IMG/VR virus record: IMGVR_UViG_3300045996_002640
Coordinates: 1-64,000 of that record
Origin: a virus
Strand: one strand, 5' to 3'
Length of the DNA stretch: 64,000 nt
In this document: positions 56,424 to 63,866 of the stretch, piece by piece
Numbering within the stretch: the first letter of the stretch is position 1
Layout: each line of letters opens with the position of its first letter
The notes under the pieces: model-generated
What the model saw: only the letters and a program-made list of their open reading frames with translations
What the model was told of the DNA's origin: nothing
Databases searched by the model: none
Position numbers and translations under genes: made by a program

Positions 56424-57001
56424 CAGGGAAGCTCCATCCGGTCGAGCTCGGCGCCAAGCTCGGCGCACCGGCGCTCGCCTTCGACACGCTGCACCTCGCG
56501 CATGCTCGCTCGATCCGCTTCGCTCACCGGAGGCTCGTCCACCAACTTGCTCGCCTCTGAAAACTTCCGTAAGTACTTGGCGAATGGCGAGTCGCCGATC
56601 TCTCGCGGCGGTGTTGGCGTCCCTCGGTACTGAGTGGTGAAGCCCTGACCAGTGCTCGGCGGGTTGAAGCTCGGACGATGCATCGAGTGCATCGAGACGT
56701 ACCGTTCGTAGGCCTCGCAGATATCGGCATCCGACACGCCCGCTTCCTTGAGGCGCTGGACCGCTTCGTTCGCACTCAATCGCTCGAACGCCATCGAGAT
56801 GTCCCGGCGGGAGACAATTGCATCGCGAGTCGCTGTCTCACGCACCCGGCGCTCGAGCTCGGCAAGCTTCGCCATTGCAGCCTGCGTGTCGTCCGAGGAG
56901 CCGAACGCCGCGAGCGCGCGCTTCATGTGCGAGCCCACGGCGTCCAGCTTGCTCGAGTCGATCCCGATACTGAACCGCGGCTTGCCGTCGTCTTTCGCCA
57001 T
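56423..57001 (-). CDS. Hypothetical protein with C-terminal tag, 192 residues
   Basis: MAKDDGKPRFSIGIDSSKLD opens the protein; a long helix covers residues 20-95, a Pro/Thr-rich middle follows, then another helix and the end ELGAELDRMELP. The tag codons are CTT GGC GCC GAG CTC, different from those of neighbours, showing conservation at protein level. The next gene starts in TGATG. Confidence 0.7.
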   Translation of the reverse strand: MAKDDGKPRFSIGIDSSKLDAVGSHMKRALAAFGSSDDTQAAMAKLAELERRVRETATRDAIVSRRDISMAFERLSANEAVQRLKEAGVSDADICEAYERYVSMHSMHRPSFNPPSTGQGFTTQYRGTPTPPREIGDSPFAKYLRKFSEASKLVDEPPVSEADRASMREVQRVEGERRCAELGAELDRMELP

Positions 57002-57016
57002 CGCTTCGAGAATGCC

Positions 57017-57475
57017 CTACTCGGTTGGGTTCATCTTCTCGAGCTCGGCGCCGAGCCGGTCGATCTGGTCCGGGTCGGGAACCAGCTTCTTGGCGCGCGC
57101 CGCGAGGATTGCGTTCGACACCAGCATGTTCGCCATCCGGAGCCGCTTGCCGGCGAGCTGCTCGGGCTGAGGCTTGAGCGTGATCACCGCGATGAGCGGG
57201 CCGAGCCCGAAGCCGATGTGGACCATGGTCGGGTCGTTCTTGTCGATATCGACGACGATGTTCTCGCGCACCGACGGGAGCGTCTCGTGCACCGCAAGGA
57301 ACGTCGGCACCCCGGTCTCAATGATCGTACCCTCGATCGCCGCCATCCGCGGCACGTACTCGTCCGCGCCAAACTCGAAGTCGGCAAGCGCGATCGTATT
57401 GCCGAGCGCGCCAGCAGCCTTGTACTCCGCCGGCGTGGGGACCGGACCGCTCTTCACCAGAACCAGGTACTTCAT
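57017..57475 (-). CDS. Hypothetical protein with C-terminal tag
   Basis: 152 residues from ATG 57475 (ATGA). Starts MKYLVLVKSGPVPTP, with an Ala/Gly helix and a beta-rich middle (TIIETGVPTFLAVHE), and ends RLGAELEKMNPTE. The fold looks like a small alpha/beta protein. No family recognised. Confidence 0.7.
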   Translation of the reverse strand: MKYLVLVKSGPVPTPAEYKAAGALGNTIALADFEFGADEYVPRMAAIEGTIIETGVPTFLAVHETLPSVRENIVVDIDKNDPTMVHIGFGLGPLIAVITLKPQPEQLAGKRLRMANMLVSNAILAARAKKLVPDPDQIDRLGAELEKMNPTE

Positions 57476-57822
57476 TTCGTCGTCTCCTCGAGGGCCGCGA
57501 ACGCGGCGTTCAATCCAGTCATCGCTTCCAGCACTGGGTCGTCCGACTCGCGATAGACCGAGATCTTGATCAGGTGGGACACCAAGACCGGCATCTTGCC
57601 GCGCACGTCCGAGACCAGCGCATGGCAAAGGACCGTGTCCGCGTCATCGGTCACGATGATCTGGAGCTCAGCGAATGCGTCCGGTGCCTGCAGCGCGCGC
57701 GCCGCGACGACCTTGAGCCCGAGCAGCTGAGCGCTCAGCCCAGCCTGCGTGCAGACCGCCTGGCACGCAGCTCGCGCGGCGATGACGTCGGTTGGCGAAA
57801 CGGACACGTCGTTCAATCCCAT
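57472..57822 (-). CDS. Hypothetical protein, 116 residues
   Basis: ATG 57822 lies inside the end of the upstream gene (10-base overlap). Ala/Val-rich helices with two cysteines, then strands with VLVSHLIKISVYRESD. No tag at the C-terminus. It is coupled to the tagged gene downstream. Confidence 0.65.
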   Translation of the reverse strand: MGLNDVSVSPTDVIAARAACQAVCTQAGLSAQLLGLKVVAARALQAPDAFAELQIIVTDDADTVLCHALVSDVRGKMPVLVSHLIKISVYRESDDPVLEAMTGLNAAFAALEETTK

Positions 57823-58535
57823 GGGCGGTCCATCTTCTCGAGTTGGGCGCCCAACTCGTCCAACAAATGAGGGTCGAGGCGCACTCGCTTACTCGGTACC
57901 GGCTTGCTCACCATGCCCTGCAGCGCGCGCGCGACCAGCGCGAACGGGACCTCAACGTTCCCCTCGCCATCGTCGGCCAGGCTGTCTTCGAGGGGCACCG
58001 TACGCGTCGTGCTGCCGAAGCCGCCAGGCGCGCCGCTCTGAATCATCAGGTGCGTCGGGGCAATCGCCGAGATGATGCGCCCTCGCCAGACCGGAAAGTC
58101 CCGGTCGGGACCGGCGCAATAGAAGTTGAACGGCACCGTGATCGGGCGAGGCTTCTCCGTCATGACGCCAGGCGCGGCGAGCTCGACCGTAGTCTTTTCG
58201 ATCGCGACGCCATTGATGGCGCCGGCCGCACGCACGGCCCCGAGCTTTGCAAGCACCCAGTGCAGGTAGACCCGGTGCGTTCCGAAATTCTCGACGTGCG
58301 CACCCGGGTCAAGAGGCGTCGAAAAGAGCACGTCCTTGGCGAGCACCGCGGGCTCGTTCTGTCTCGTCAGGCTGAGCTTACCGAACGTCGCCGAGACTGG
58401 TATTCCCTGTCGCTCTCCGGCGCCGATGTAGTTGCCGGTGCTATCCAGCACCGTGAGCGAGATCGTGCGATTCGCGGAGTCGGTCAAGAAGACGCCGAGC
58501 CCGTCCAGCTCGACCAGGTTCTTAGTCCTGGTCAA
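57813..58535 (-). CDS. Hypothetical protein with C-terminal tag, 240 residues
   Basis: A TTG start overlaps the upstream stop (TTGA). The largest tagged protein: mostly beta, with FYCAGPDRDFPVWRGRIIS and a VENFGTHRVYLHWV segment. It ends LLDELGAQLEKMDRPWD; TTGGGCGCCCAA lies in the tag codons (57843-57854). Composition resembles a virion or envelope beta protein; function unknown. Confidence 0.7.
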   Translation of the reverse strand: MTRTKNLVELDGLGVFLTDSANRTISLTVLDSTGNYIGAGERQGIPVSATFGKLSLTRQNEPAVLAKDVLFSTPLDPGAHVENFGTHRVYLHWVLAKLGAVRAAGAINGVAIEKTTVELAAPGVMTEKPRPITVPFNFYCAGPDRDFPVWRGRIISAIAPTHLMIQSGAPGGFGSTTRTVPLEDSLADDGEGNVEVPFALVARALQGMVSKPVPSKRVRLDPHLLDELGAQLEKMDRPWD

Positions 58536-59023
58536 AGCAAGACCCCGGTGTCCTTGATCGGGCCGACGACCGTGCCCTCGGCGCGCAAGCGGTAAGCTTG
58601 GCCGAGCTGGTAGTACTCGCGCGGGAAGCCCTCACGCGGCTCGCCATCAAAGCCCTTCTCGAACGCGTTGGTCTGGTCGATCCAGTCGACGATCGAACCG
58701 CCGAGGAGCCGAGTGAACGCGCGCGCCGATTCGTCCGACATCGGGTAGGCGTCGAAAAACATCTTCAGCACCGCCACGTTCGACCGGATCGCCGCCATCC
58801 GGTTCGCCGCCGTCCAGCCCGCGCGCCTGGCCTTCGCCTCGGTGCTGGCCAGGTTCGCCATAAGCGTGACCGCTCCCATCGGGCAGCAGCGGCCGTAGGT
58901 GACCGGCGCGTCCCGCCCGAGATGGGCGCCCATCGCGCCGGCGAGCAAGCAAGCGTCCGCGACCTTGGCGGCGAACCGCCGGAACTTCTCATCGTTGGGC
59001 CAGGCCCGAGCTCGTCGTCCCAT
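58532..59023 (-). CDS. Hypothetical protein, 163 residues
   Basis: First gene after the terminator at 59041-59079. Helical and Ala/Arg rich, with VTYGRCCPMGAV and DGEPREGFPREYYQLGQAYR. It has no tag but leads the coupled block. A GTGTTAG hairpin upstream (59107-59129) belongs to the preceding gene end. Function unknown. Confidence 0.65.
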   Translation of the reverse strand: MGRRARAWPNDEKFRRFAAKVADACLLAGAMGAHLGRDAPVTYGRCCPMGAVTLMANLASTEAKARRAGWTAANRMAAIRSNVAVLKMFFDAYPMSDESARAFTRLLGGSIVDWIDQTNAFEKGFDGEPREGFPREYYQLGQAYRLRAEGTVVGPIKDTGVLL

Positions 59024-59040
59024 GGCTCGAGAATGCCCCG

Positions 59041-59079
59041 AACGAAAGAAAGCCCCCGAGGACCATCAACCTCGGGGGC
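59041..59079 (-). terminator. Rho-independent terminator after the lipoprotein gene
   Basis: A 10-bp stem GCCCCCGAGG/CCTCGGGGGC with a short loop is followed by TTTCTTTCG on the minus strand. Confidence 0.85.
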
Positions 59080-59106
59080 CTTCCGCGCCTGGCCCGCAAA
59101 CTGTCT

Positions 59107-59129
59107 CCTGGTTCCTAACACGAACCAGG
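59107..59129 (-). promoter_or_regulatory. Hairpin with GTGTTAG loop
   Basis: Perfect 8-bp stem CCTGGTTC/GAACCAGG with the loop GTGTTAG lies between the lipoprotein stop and its terminator. It carries the same loop motif as hairpins in the late region. Confidence 0.5.
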
Positions 59130-59140
59130 CGCTGCGGACA

Positions 59141-59599
59141 TCACTCGATCGTCTCGGCCGCGAGCCAGTCGCCCGAGCTCGCGCCGAACGCGACCACCGT
59201 CACCATCTGGCCGGTGCGGTTCTCGTACTCGAGATCGGGCGAGACCATGTCCGAGCTCCCGTCGAGCACCCGGAACGCGAGCTGCTCGCCGCTGGTGAAG
59301 AACCGCGCGCGGCGATTCGGCGGGACGACGAACTTGAAGAACGTCCCGTCTGCGTCGCAAGGCTCAGCGACCGTGACCGCCGTGCTCCAGTTCTGGCCGA
59401 CCACAATCTCGGCCTCGCAGGAGAAGCAGCTGTCGGGAACGTACTCGGGAGCGTCCGAGCATGCACCCGAGCAATCGATCTGAGCGAAGCCGTCCGGGGT
59501 CGCGCAGGCGAGCGGCTCGCCAATCGACCCAGCGAGCTCGCCCGCGACCGAGCACCCAACCAATCCAAGAACCATCGAAACCAGGAGGAGCGTTTTCAT
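59141..59599 (-). CDS. Lipoprotein, 152 residues
   Basis: I start it at ATG 59599, as MKTLLLVSMVLGLVGCSVAG is a clear lipoprotein signal with lipobox LVGC (Cys16). The mature protein has six further Cys (CATP, DCSGACSD, CFSCEAE) and a beta-rich domain. It has its own operator-like dyad upstream and a terminator downstream, so it is expressed alone. Phage lipoproteins often block superinfection; this is an inference. Confidence 0.7.
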   Translation of the reverse strand: MKTLLLVSMVLGLVGCSVAGELAGSIGEPLACATPDGFAQIDCSGACSDAPEYVPDSCFSCEAEIVVGQNWSTAVTVAEPCDADGTFFKFVVPPNRRARFFTSGEQLAFRVLDGSSDMVSPDLEYENRTGQMVTVVAFGASSGDWLAAETIE

Positions 59600-59618
59600 G
59601 TGGTCCAGGATGCCCATC

Positions 59619-59651
59619 TTAGTGCCAAGTGCAACACCTTTTTGGCACTAA
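59619..59651 (-). promoter_or_regulatory. Operator-like inverted repeat upstream of the lipoprotein gene
   Basis: Perfect 10-bp arms TTAGTGCCAA and TTGGCACTAA lie 13 bases apart, with TTGCAC between them. The arms are the half-sites of the operator modules, but the spacing differs. It lies 20 bases before ATG 59599. Confidence 0.55.
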
Positions 59652-60445
59652 GCGCCGCCCGGCCCGGCAAGCTCGAGAGAAACGGCATGCGAGGCACAGG
59701 CCCAGATGTAGGCACCGCGCGAGCCGCGCCCGGGGAGCCGAGCTCGGGCGACCCCTGGGCACTTCGGCTTCGTGCAGTAAAAAATCTCGATCCTGCCCTT
59801 ACTGCCGCCGTAGCCGCCGCGCCCGCGCGTCCGGCGGTACCCGATGACCAGGCACTTCGCGCATTGGAAGACGCGGCCCTTGGGCTCGGCGGGGAGCGGG
59901 TAATCGCGCCAGGCGTGGTCGCAATGAGTGTGGTCGGGCTGGGCTGATTCCTCGAGCGCCTCGAGCGCCGGCGAGCCTTTCGATTCTGAAACCTCGGGGC
60001 CGACCTCGGGCGCGTCCTCGAGCGCAACGTGGGCGACCGCCTGAGGCTCGGCTTCACGTTCTTCGGGGGAGACCCCGGAAACCCCGGAGTTGCCCTCGAG
60101 CGGTCCTCGAGCGAGGTCGGCCGACCTTTCTGGGTAATCCACAGCGGACCCCCCGGTATCCAGGCCAGGGCCCTCGAGCGCCCTCGAGCGGTCCTCGTTT
60201 GGGTTGGCCGACCGCAAACGTACGCCCGACGTCGGTTCGCTCCTGAGCTCGTAGTGCACCGGCTCGCGCGGGGTCGCCCGGATGTCCTCGCTCGGGTTCA
60301 CGTTGATGACCGCGCCTTGGATGACCTGGACCTCGGTGGTGCCGTCCTTGCGCCGGCGGACGACCCTGAGCGGGGGGATCAACCCGAGCCCCCGGAGCAA
60401 CGTCGTCTGCTCGCCCTCGTTCAACCGACCAAACGGGATACGCAT
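59648..60445 (-). CDS. Zinc-ribbon protein, 265 residues
   Basis: ATG 60445 lies one base after the terminase stop, with GGAGGGTT as ribosome-binding site. Residues 1-55 are a basic beta-rich domain; 60-155 are acidic and disordered. The C-terminal hundred residues have CDHAW...FQCAKC and YCTKPKC...CASH, two potential zinc sites around a Gly/Arg-rich GYRRTRGRGGYGG stretch. Its place next to terminase suggests a packaging or nucleic-acid role. Confidence 0.65.
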   Translation of the reverse strand: MRIPFGRLNEGEQTTLLRGLGLIPPLRVVRRRKDGTTEVQVIQGAVINVNPSEDIRATPREPVHYELRSEPTSGVRLRSANPNEDRSRALEGPGLDTGGSAVDYPERSADLARGPLEGNSGVSGVSPEEREAEPQAVAHVALEDAPEVGPEVSESKGSPALEALEESAQPDHTHCDHAWRDYPLPAEPKGRVFQCAKCLVIGYRRTRGRGGYGGSKGRIEIFYCTKPKCPGVARARLPGRGSRGAYIWACASHAVSLELAGPGGA

Positions 60446-60446
60446 C

Positions 60447-62105
60447 TTAGAACCCTCCGCCTTGTGACTTGGTCGGGCTGCCTGCATGGGCGCCCGAAGT
60501 TTGCTCTGCTGGGTTGGCGAGCCCTTGCCTCGCGAGCCAGAGCGACGCGAGATGGTCGCCCATGTGGGTGCGCGAGCTGTAGCCCATGCACTCGTCGCCC
60601 AGCTGCTTCATCACCTGAGCGGGCTCGCCCTCGCTCGGGCACGGCCACTCCCAGAGCCCCTGCATGAGCTCGAAGAACACGCGCTCCACGCCGTTCTGGT
60701 GATCGCTCTTGGAGCCGTGGGTCGTGTAGAAATAGACGACCGGAATCCGCTTGTCGCTCGCCTTGAGGTGGTCGGCCACGAAGCGCTGCGCGGCGTTCGA
60801 CTCGACGAAGACCTTGGAGTCGTAGCGCAAGGCCTCCTCCTTGATTCGGCGCACGAGCTCGGGCCCGTTCCAGCGTCCGCTCTGGAGGTTCACGATCCGG
60901 CGCTGCTGGTTCTCCTGGACCTCGACCGTGCAGATTGAGCTGAGGTCGCTCTTATCGCCGCCGAGCCCGCCAACGTCCACGCCCGTGTAGTGGCGCAGGC
61001 CGTTCGGCTCGAGCTTGCGTCCGAGCTCGAGCCCGCGTCCCTGCTCGTAAGCCTCCAAGATCCAAGCGCGCTCGCAGCGCGAGGCCTCGTCCGCGAACGG
61101 GTCGCAGAGGTACATGCGGGCCCAGACCGCCGGGAGGAACTCGTTCTTCAGCGCCTCGATCGCCGCCTTGCTCCCGTACCTCGAGTGGCCGGGCCAGAGG
61201 ACGGACAGGACTTTCTTCGTAGGGGCCGCCGGCGAGCGCAGGCGCCAGAGCTCGGGGTGCTTCGGCACCTGAACGATCAGGTCCCCGTACGCCTCCTTGA
61301 TCTGGTCGACGCTCAGGCCCTCGACGACGATCTGGCCGTTCACGTCCATGGTGAGCGTCGGCCAGACTCGGGCGTAGCGATAGGTCAGGTCGTCCGGGTT
61401 CCAGGGCGTGTTGGTGATCGCGATCCGCTGCGGCCCTTGGTCAACGCGCGTGACGAAGTCGTTCTGGAACTTCCGCGCGAGCTCGTCGCGCTGCTCGAGC
61501 GTGGTGGTGTTCTCCTCGTTCAGAACATCGTCCGCGTAGAGGTGCGTGAGCCGGGCGCCCAAGACGCGCGTGCCGAGACCGAACGCCCTGAGGCTCGGGT
61601 CCTTGGCGACGCGCCTGCGCTCGACCTCGAGCACCGTGTCAGACCACTTCGCGTTCGGGTCGGGATGCTTCCGGAGCTTCGGGAAGACGAGCCGCAGTGA
61701 AAGGCCCTCCTCGACGTAGCTCTTGAAGATCTTCACCGGCATCGAGGCCTGCGCCTCGCTCGCGCTCACGATACCGACACGGGCTTGTGGGTCCCGACCG
61801 AGCTGGTGCGTGAGGTGCGACGAAAGCAGGAACGTCTTCGAGGCGCCCGTCGGCATCCTGATCACGCTCCGGCGATTGTCGTCCATGAACCTGAGGACCA
61901 GGTGCTGGTGCGGGACGAGCCGAACGGGATCGCCGCTCTCGGTGTTCATGGCGAACTCGGCCATGACCGCAGGGTCTTCTCGGGCCTCGCCCGCGTAGGT
62001 GGCGACGGCCGTTAGCAACTTCGCTTGCTCCTCAGGCGTCAACGCCAGGAGCGGGTTGGGAGCGCTCACTCTCGGAATAGAAGCAGAGCGGGTGTCAGCG
62101 CACAA
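60447..62105 (-). CDS. Terminase large subunit
   Basis: 552 residues. The ATPase part has a Walker A-like MPTGASKT (residues 84-91) and a Walker B with LTHLYADDVLNEE near 190; an ITNTPWNPDD motif follows. The C-terminal nuclease domain begins VDVGGLGGDKSDLS and ends with a GDHLASLW segment. It pumps DNA into the prohead. The start lies inside the 50-bp-phased array: its first codons overlap one element. I see no obvious small terminase next to it. Confidence 0.9.
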   Translation of the reverse strand: MCADTRSASIPRVSAPNPLLALTPEEQAKLLTAVATYAGEAREDPAVMAEFAMNTESGDPVRLVPHQHLVLRFMDDNRRSVIRMPTGASKTFLLSSHLTHQLGRDPQARVGIVSASEAQASMPVKIFKSYVEEGLSLRLVFPKLRKHPDPNAKWSDTVLEVERRRVAKDPSLRAFGLGTRVLGARLTHLYADDVLNEENTTTLEQRDELARKFQNDFVTRVDQGPQRIAITNTPWNPDDLTYRYARVWPTLTMDVNGQIVVEGLSVDQIKEAYGDLIVQVPKHPELWRLRSPAAPTKKVLSVLWPGHSRYGSKAAIEALKNEFLPAVWARMYLCDPFADEASRCERAWILEAYEQGRGLELGRKLEPNGLRHYTGVDVGGLGGDKSDLSSICTVEVQENQQRRIVNLQSGRWNGPELVRRIKEEALRYDSKVFVESNAAQRFVADHLKASDKRIPVVYFYTTHGSKSDHQNGVERVFFELMQGLWEWPCPSEGEPAQVMKQLGDECMGYSSRTHMGDHLASLWLARQGLANPAEQTSGAHAGSPTKSQGGGF

Positions 62106-62627
62106 GCCCGGCGAGTGAATTCCAGAATTGACCGGAACGCCGCGCGAGGCGACGCGAGCTCGAGCTCACTTCCGAAATGGGCGCCCGTCGCACCGATGCT
62201 GCGCGCGCTCCGAGCTCACTTCCGGAATGCTCCGCTTACTTCGCGGGAGTCTCGGAAGCATTCGATCACTTCCGAAAGTCGCTCCGAAGTATCGGCAGTG
62301 GCGAGCAGGTTCCGGCGACTTTCGGAATTGGCGAACGGCGCTCGTGACCTCACGCAAAAACGGAGGCACTTCCGGAATGCCCTCCAGTTTTTCGCAGCGG
62401 TACCGTGCTCGCCATCGGCTTTCAGAATTCGGGCCCGAGGCGCGCGGGTCGGGCCCGAGCCCGGCTCACTTCCGAAAGCTCCGCTTACTTCGAGCCACTC
62501 CGAGCGCAGGTTCAGCGACTTTCGGAATCGGTCGGTTTGCTGCGCGGAGTGCCGAGCAGGTTCCGCGACTTTCGGAATTGGCGAGTACTCGTCGCCGCGC
62601 CTGGTGATGGCGAGGGCAATTCCGAAA
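62070..62627. repeat. Array of palindromic elements at exact 50-bp spacing
   Basis: An 8-bp palindrome-like core TTYCGRAA starts at 62120, 62170, 62220, 62270, 62320, 62370, 62420, 62470, 62520, 62570 and 62620, with a degenerate copy at 62070 (TCTCGGAA) and one-base variants at 62120 and 62420. Flanks show two types: CTCAC-TTCCGAAA and GCAGGTTC-CGCGAC-TTTCGGAA. A 30-base stretch at 62301 recurs at 62551 (five periods). It fills the non-coding gap before the terminase gene. The role may be packaging site, origin or partition site. Confidence 0.85.
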
Positions 62628-62724
62628 TGAGGTCGGCCCCCGGCGAGCGGCGCTAATAGGGCGGGCTCATTCGGGGGCCGGTGCTGGGCAAAAGTCGAGT
62701 TGCCCACTGCGATGTGTCTTTCCG
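62106..62724. other. Non-coding region with the phased array
   Basis: Open frames here have no consistent codon bias on either strand. Besides the phased elements there is an inverted repeat CGGCCCCC...GGGGGCCG at about 62633-62680. No operator module or GTGTTATG element is seen. Confidence 0.6.
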
Positions 62725-62988
62725 TTATTCGAGCTTCGGCTTCGTCAGGTGTAGCCAGACCTCGACCTGATTCAGAAGTCGGTCGAGTCTTGCGTGCTCG
62801 GCTTCGAGGAACGAGCGCATTCTATCTTTCGAGACTGGTGAGCATGCGATGAGCAACCCGCCTGTTGGCGTTACGGAAACCTGGGTGGTTCCGATGCGGG
62901 CGTGCTGGTTCATGCCGGTCTCTTTTGCTCGGTCTCGGAGGTCGAGGGCGGCGAGGATCTGGACGTCCTCTTCCGAGAAGTTGGGCAT
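62725..62988 (-). CDS. Hypothetical protein, 87 residues
   Basis: MPNFSEEDVQILAALDLRDR leads into a helical segment, then a beta hairpin (QVSVTPTGGLLIACS) and a C-terminal helix with Leu/Trp. A phased TTCCG element coincides with its stop region and another (ATTCAGAA at 62770) lies inside. It lies three bases after the upstream gene. Function unknown. Confidence 0.65.
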   Translation of the reverse strand: MPNFSEEDVQILAALDLRDRAKETGMNQHARIGTTQVSVTPTGGLLIACSPVSKDRMRSFLEAEHARLDRLLNQVEVWLHLTKPKLE

Positions 62989-62991
62989 CTT

Positions 62992-63411
62992 TCAGCGCCT
63001 CCGCTTCGGGCGCTTCGCGCGTTTCGTTTTCACCTTGGTTTTCTTCCGCGCCGGCCCGAGCACTTTGGCTTTTCGTTTTGCGGCCAGCGTTTTGCGGCGC
63101 GAGACCGGGACGAGGGGGTTGACGAGAATCGGCTCCTGGGCGAGCTGCCAGAGCCGGTCGATCTTCGCATTCAGAGAAGCGGCCGCTTCTCGCGCCATCT
63201 GACGCGCTCGCTCCTTGGCTTCCGAAAGTAGCTCGTGAGCATCGCGGCCCATCAAGTGAGAGCCGGTCACTTTCCGAATGCCCTCGCCGATCACGCGCCG
63301 AGGCTGGACGTACGCGCGATTCGGAAAGACGCCCTGCTCGAACTCGACCATGATGATCCCGCGGGTCAATGCGTACTTGGTCGAGTAGCCGATGAAGAAG
63401 TGCGTGCTCAT
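62992..63411 (-). CDS. Very basic protein, 139 residues, possible DNA-binding
   Basis: ATG 63411 overlaps the upstream stop. The first 60 residues are mixed alpha/beta; a helix (LSEAKERARQMAREAAASL) follows, and the last 40 residues are almost all Lys, Arg, Ala and Pro. The gene itself contains array elements in phase (63220, 63320). A protein with such a tail could bind this DNA, for instance as a small terminase analogue. Untested. Confidence 0.6.
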   Translation of the reverse strand: MSTHFFIGYSTKYALTRGIIMVEFEQGVFPNRAYVQPRRVIGEGIRKVTGSHLMGRDAHELLSEAKERARQMAREAAASLNAKIDRLWQLAQEPILVNPLVPVSRRKTLAAKRKAKVLGPARKKTKVKTKRAKRPKRRR

Positions 63412-63866
63412 GGCTCGGCTTTCGGAAGCTCGGGCGCCGGCGCGAGGCGCTGAGCCTCGAGGATCGGGAGGTTCGCTTCCGTCGGCACGTAGATCGTGTC
63501 GTTCTTGCCGCTCTCGAGCGTCTGAATCCAGAGGTACCGGAGGTAGGCGTCGTTGCCCTTGAGGCTCTCGCCGATGATCTGGTTCGCCTGAGCGACGCCG
63601 CGAGCCCGCACGACCTCGGCCTCGGCGAGCTTGGACGCGCTGTCGAGCTTCGCCTGAGCCTCGAGCACCGAAACCCGGCGAGTACTCTCGGCCTCGGCGA
63701 GCGCCGCTTCACCCGAGGAGCGGGCTGCGTAGATCCGGTAGTGCTGGCAGCCGGTGAAGGCGCCGACGACCAGCAGGCAAAAGATGACGAGCGCGCCGAG
63801 CAGCGTGAGGCCTGAGGGGCCGTCGCCGTTCGATTGGTTGGAGTCGGGTCGGGGGATGGTTTTCAT
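63408..63866 (-). CDS. SPFH/stomatin-related membrane protein, 152 residues
   Basis: A membrane span at residues 20-42 (LTLLGALVIFCLLVVGAFTG) is followed by an Ala/Glu coiled-coil helix and NQIIGESLKGNDAYLRYLWI, a segment common in phage proteins related to the C-terminal half of stomatin/prohibitin (SPFH). The Cys after the span could be lipidated. It may shape or protect the host membrane. Contains a phased element at its end (63420). Confidence 0.7.
   Translation of the reverse strand: MKTIPRPDSNQSNGDGPSGLTLLGALVIFCLLVVGAFTGCQHYRIYAARSSGEAALAEAESTRRVSVLEAQAKLDSASKLAEAEVVRARGVAQANQIIGESLKGNDAYLRYLWIQTLESGKNDTIYVPTEANLPILEAQRLAPAPELPKAEP

Noticed and set aside
62128-62630. Plus and minus ORFs within the phased array
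   Set aside because: They exist because the repeats avoid stops; no codon bias, no ribosome-binding site and no family resemblance.
62070-63427. CRISPR array
   Set aside because: Spacing is regular, but the repeat core is only about 8 bp with weak flanks and in two orientations, and it continues through coding genes. No cas genes are present.
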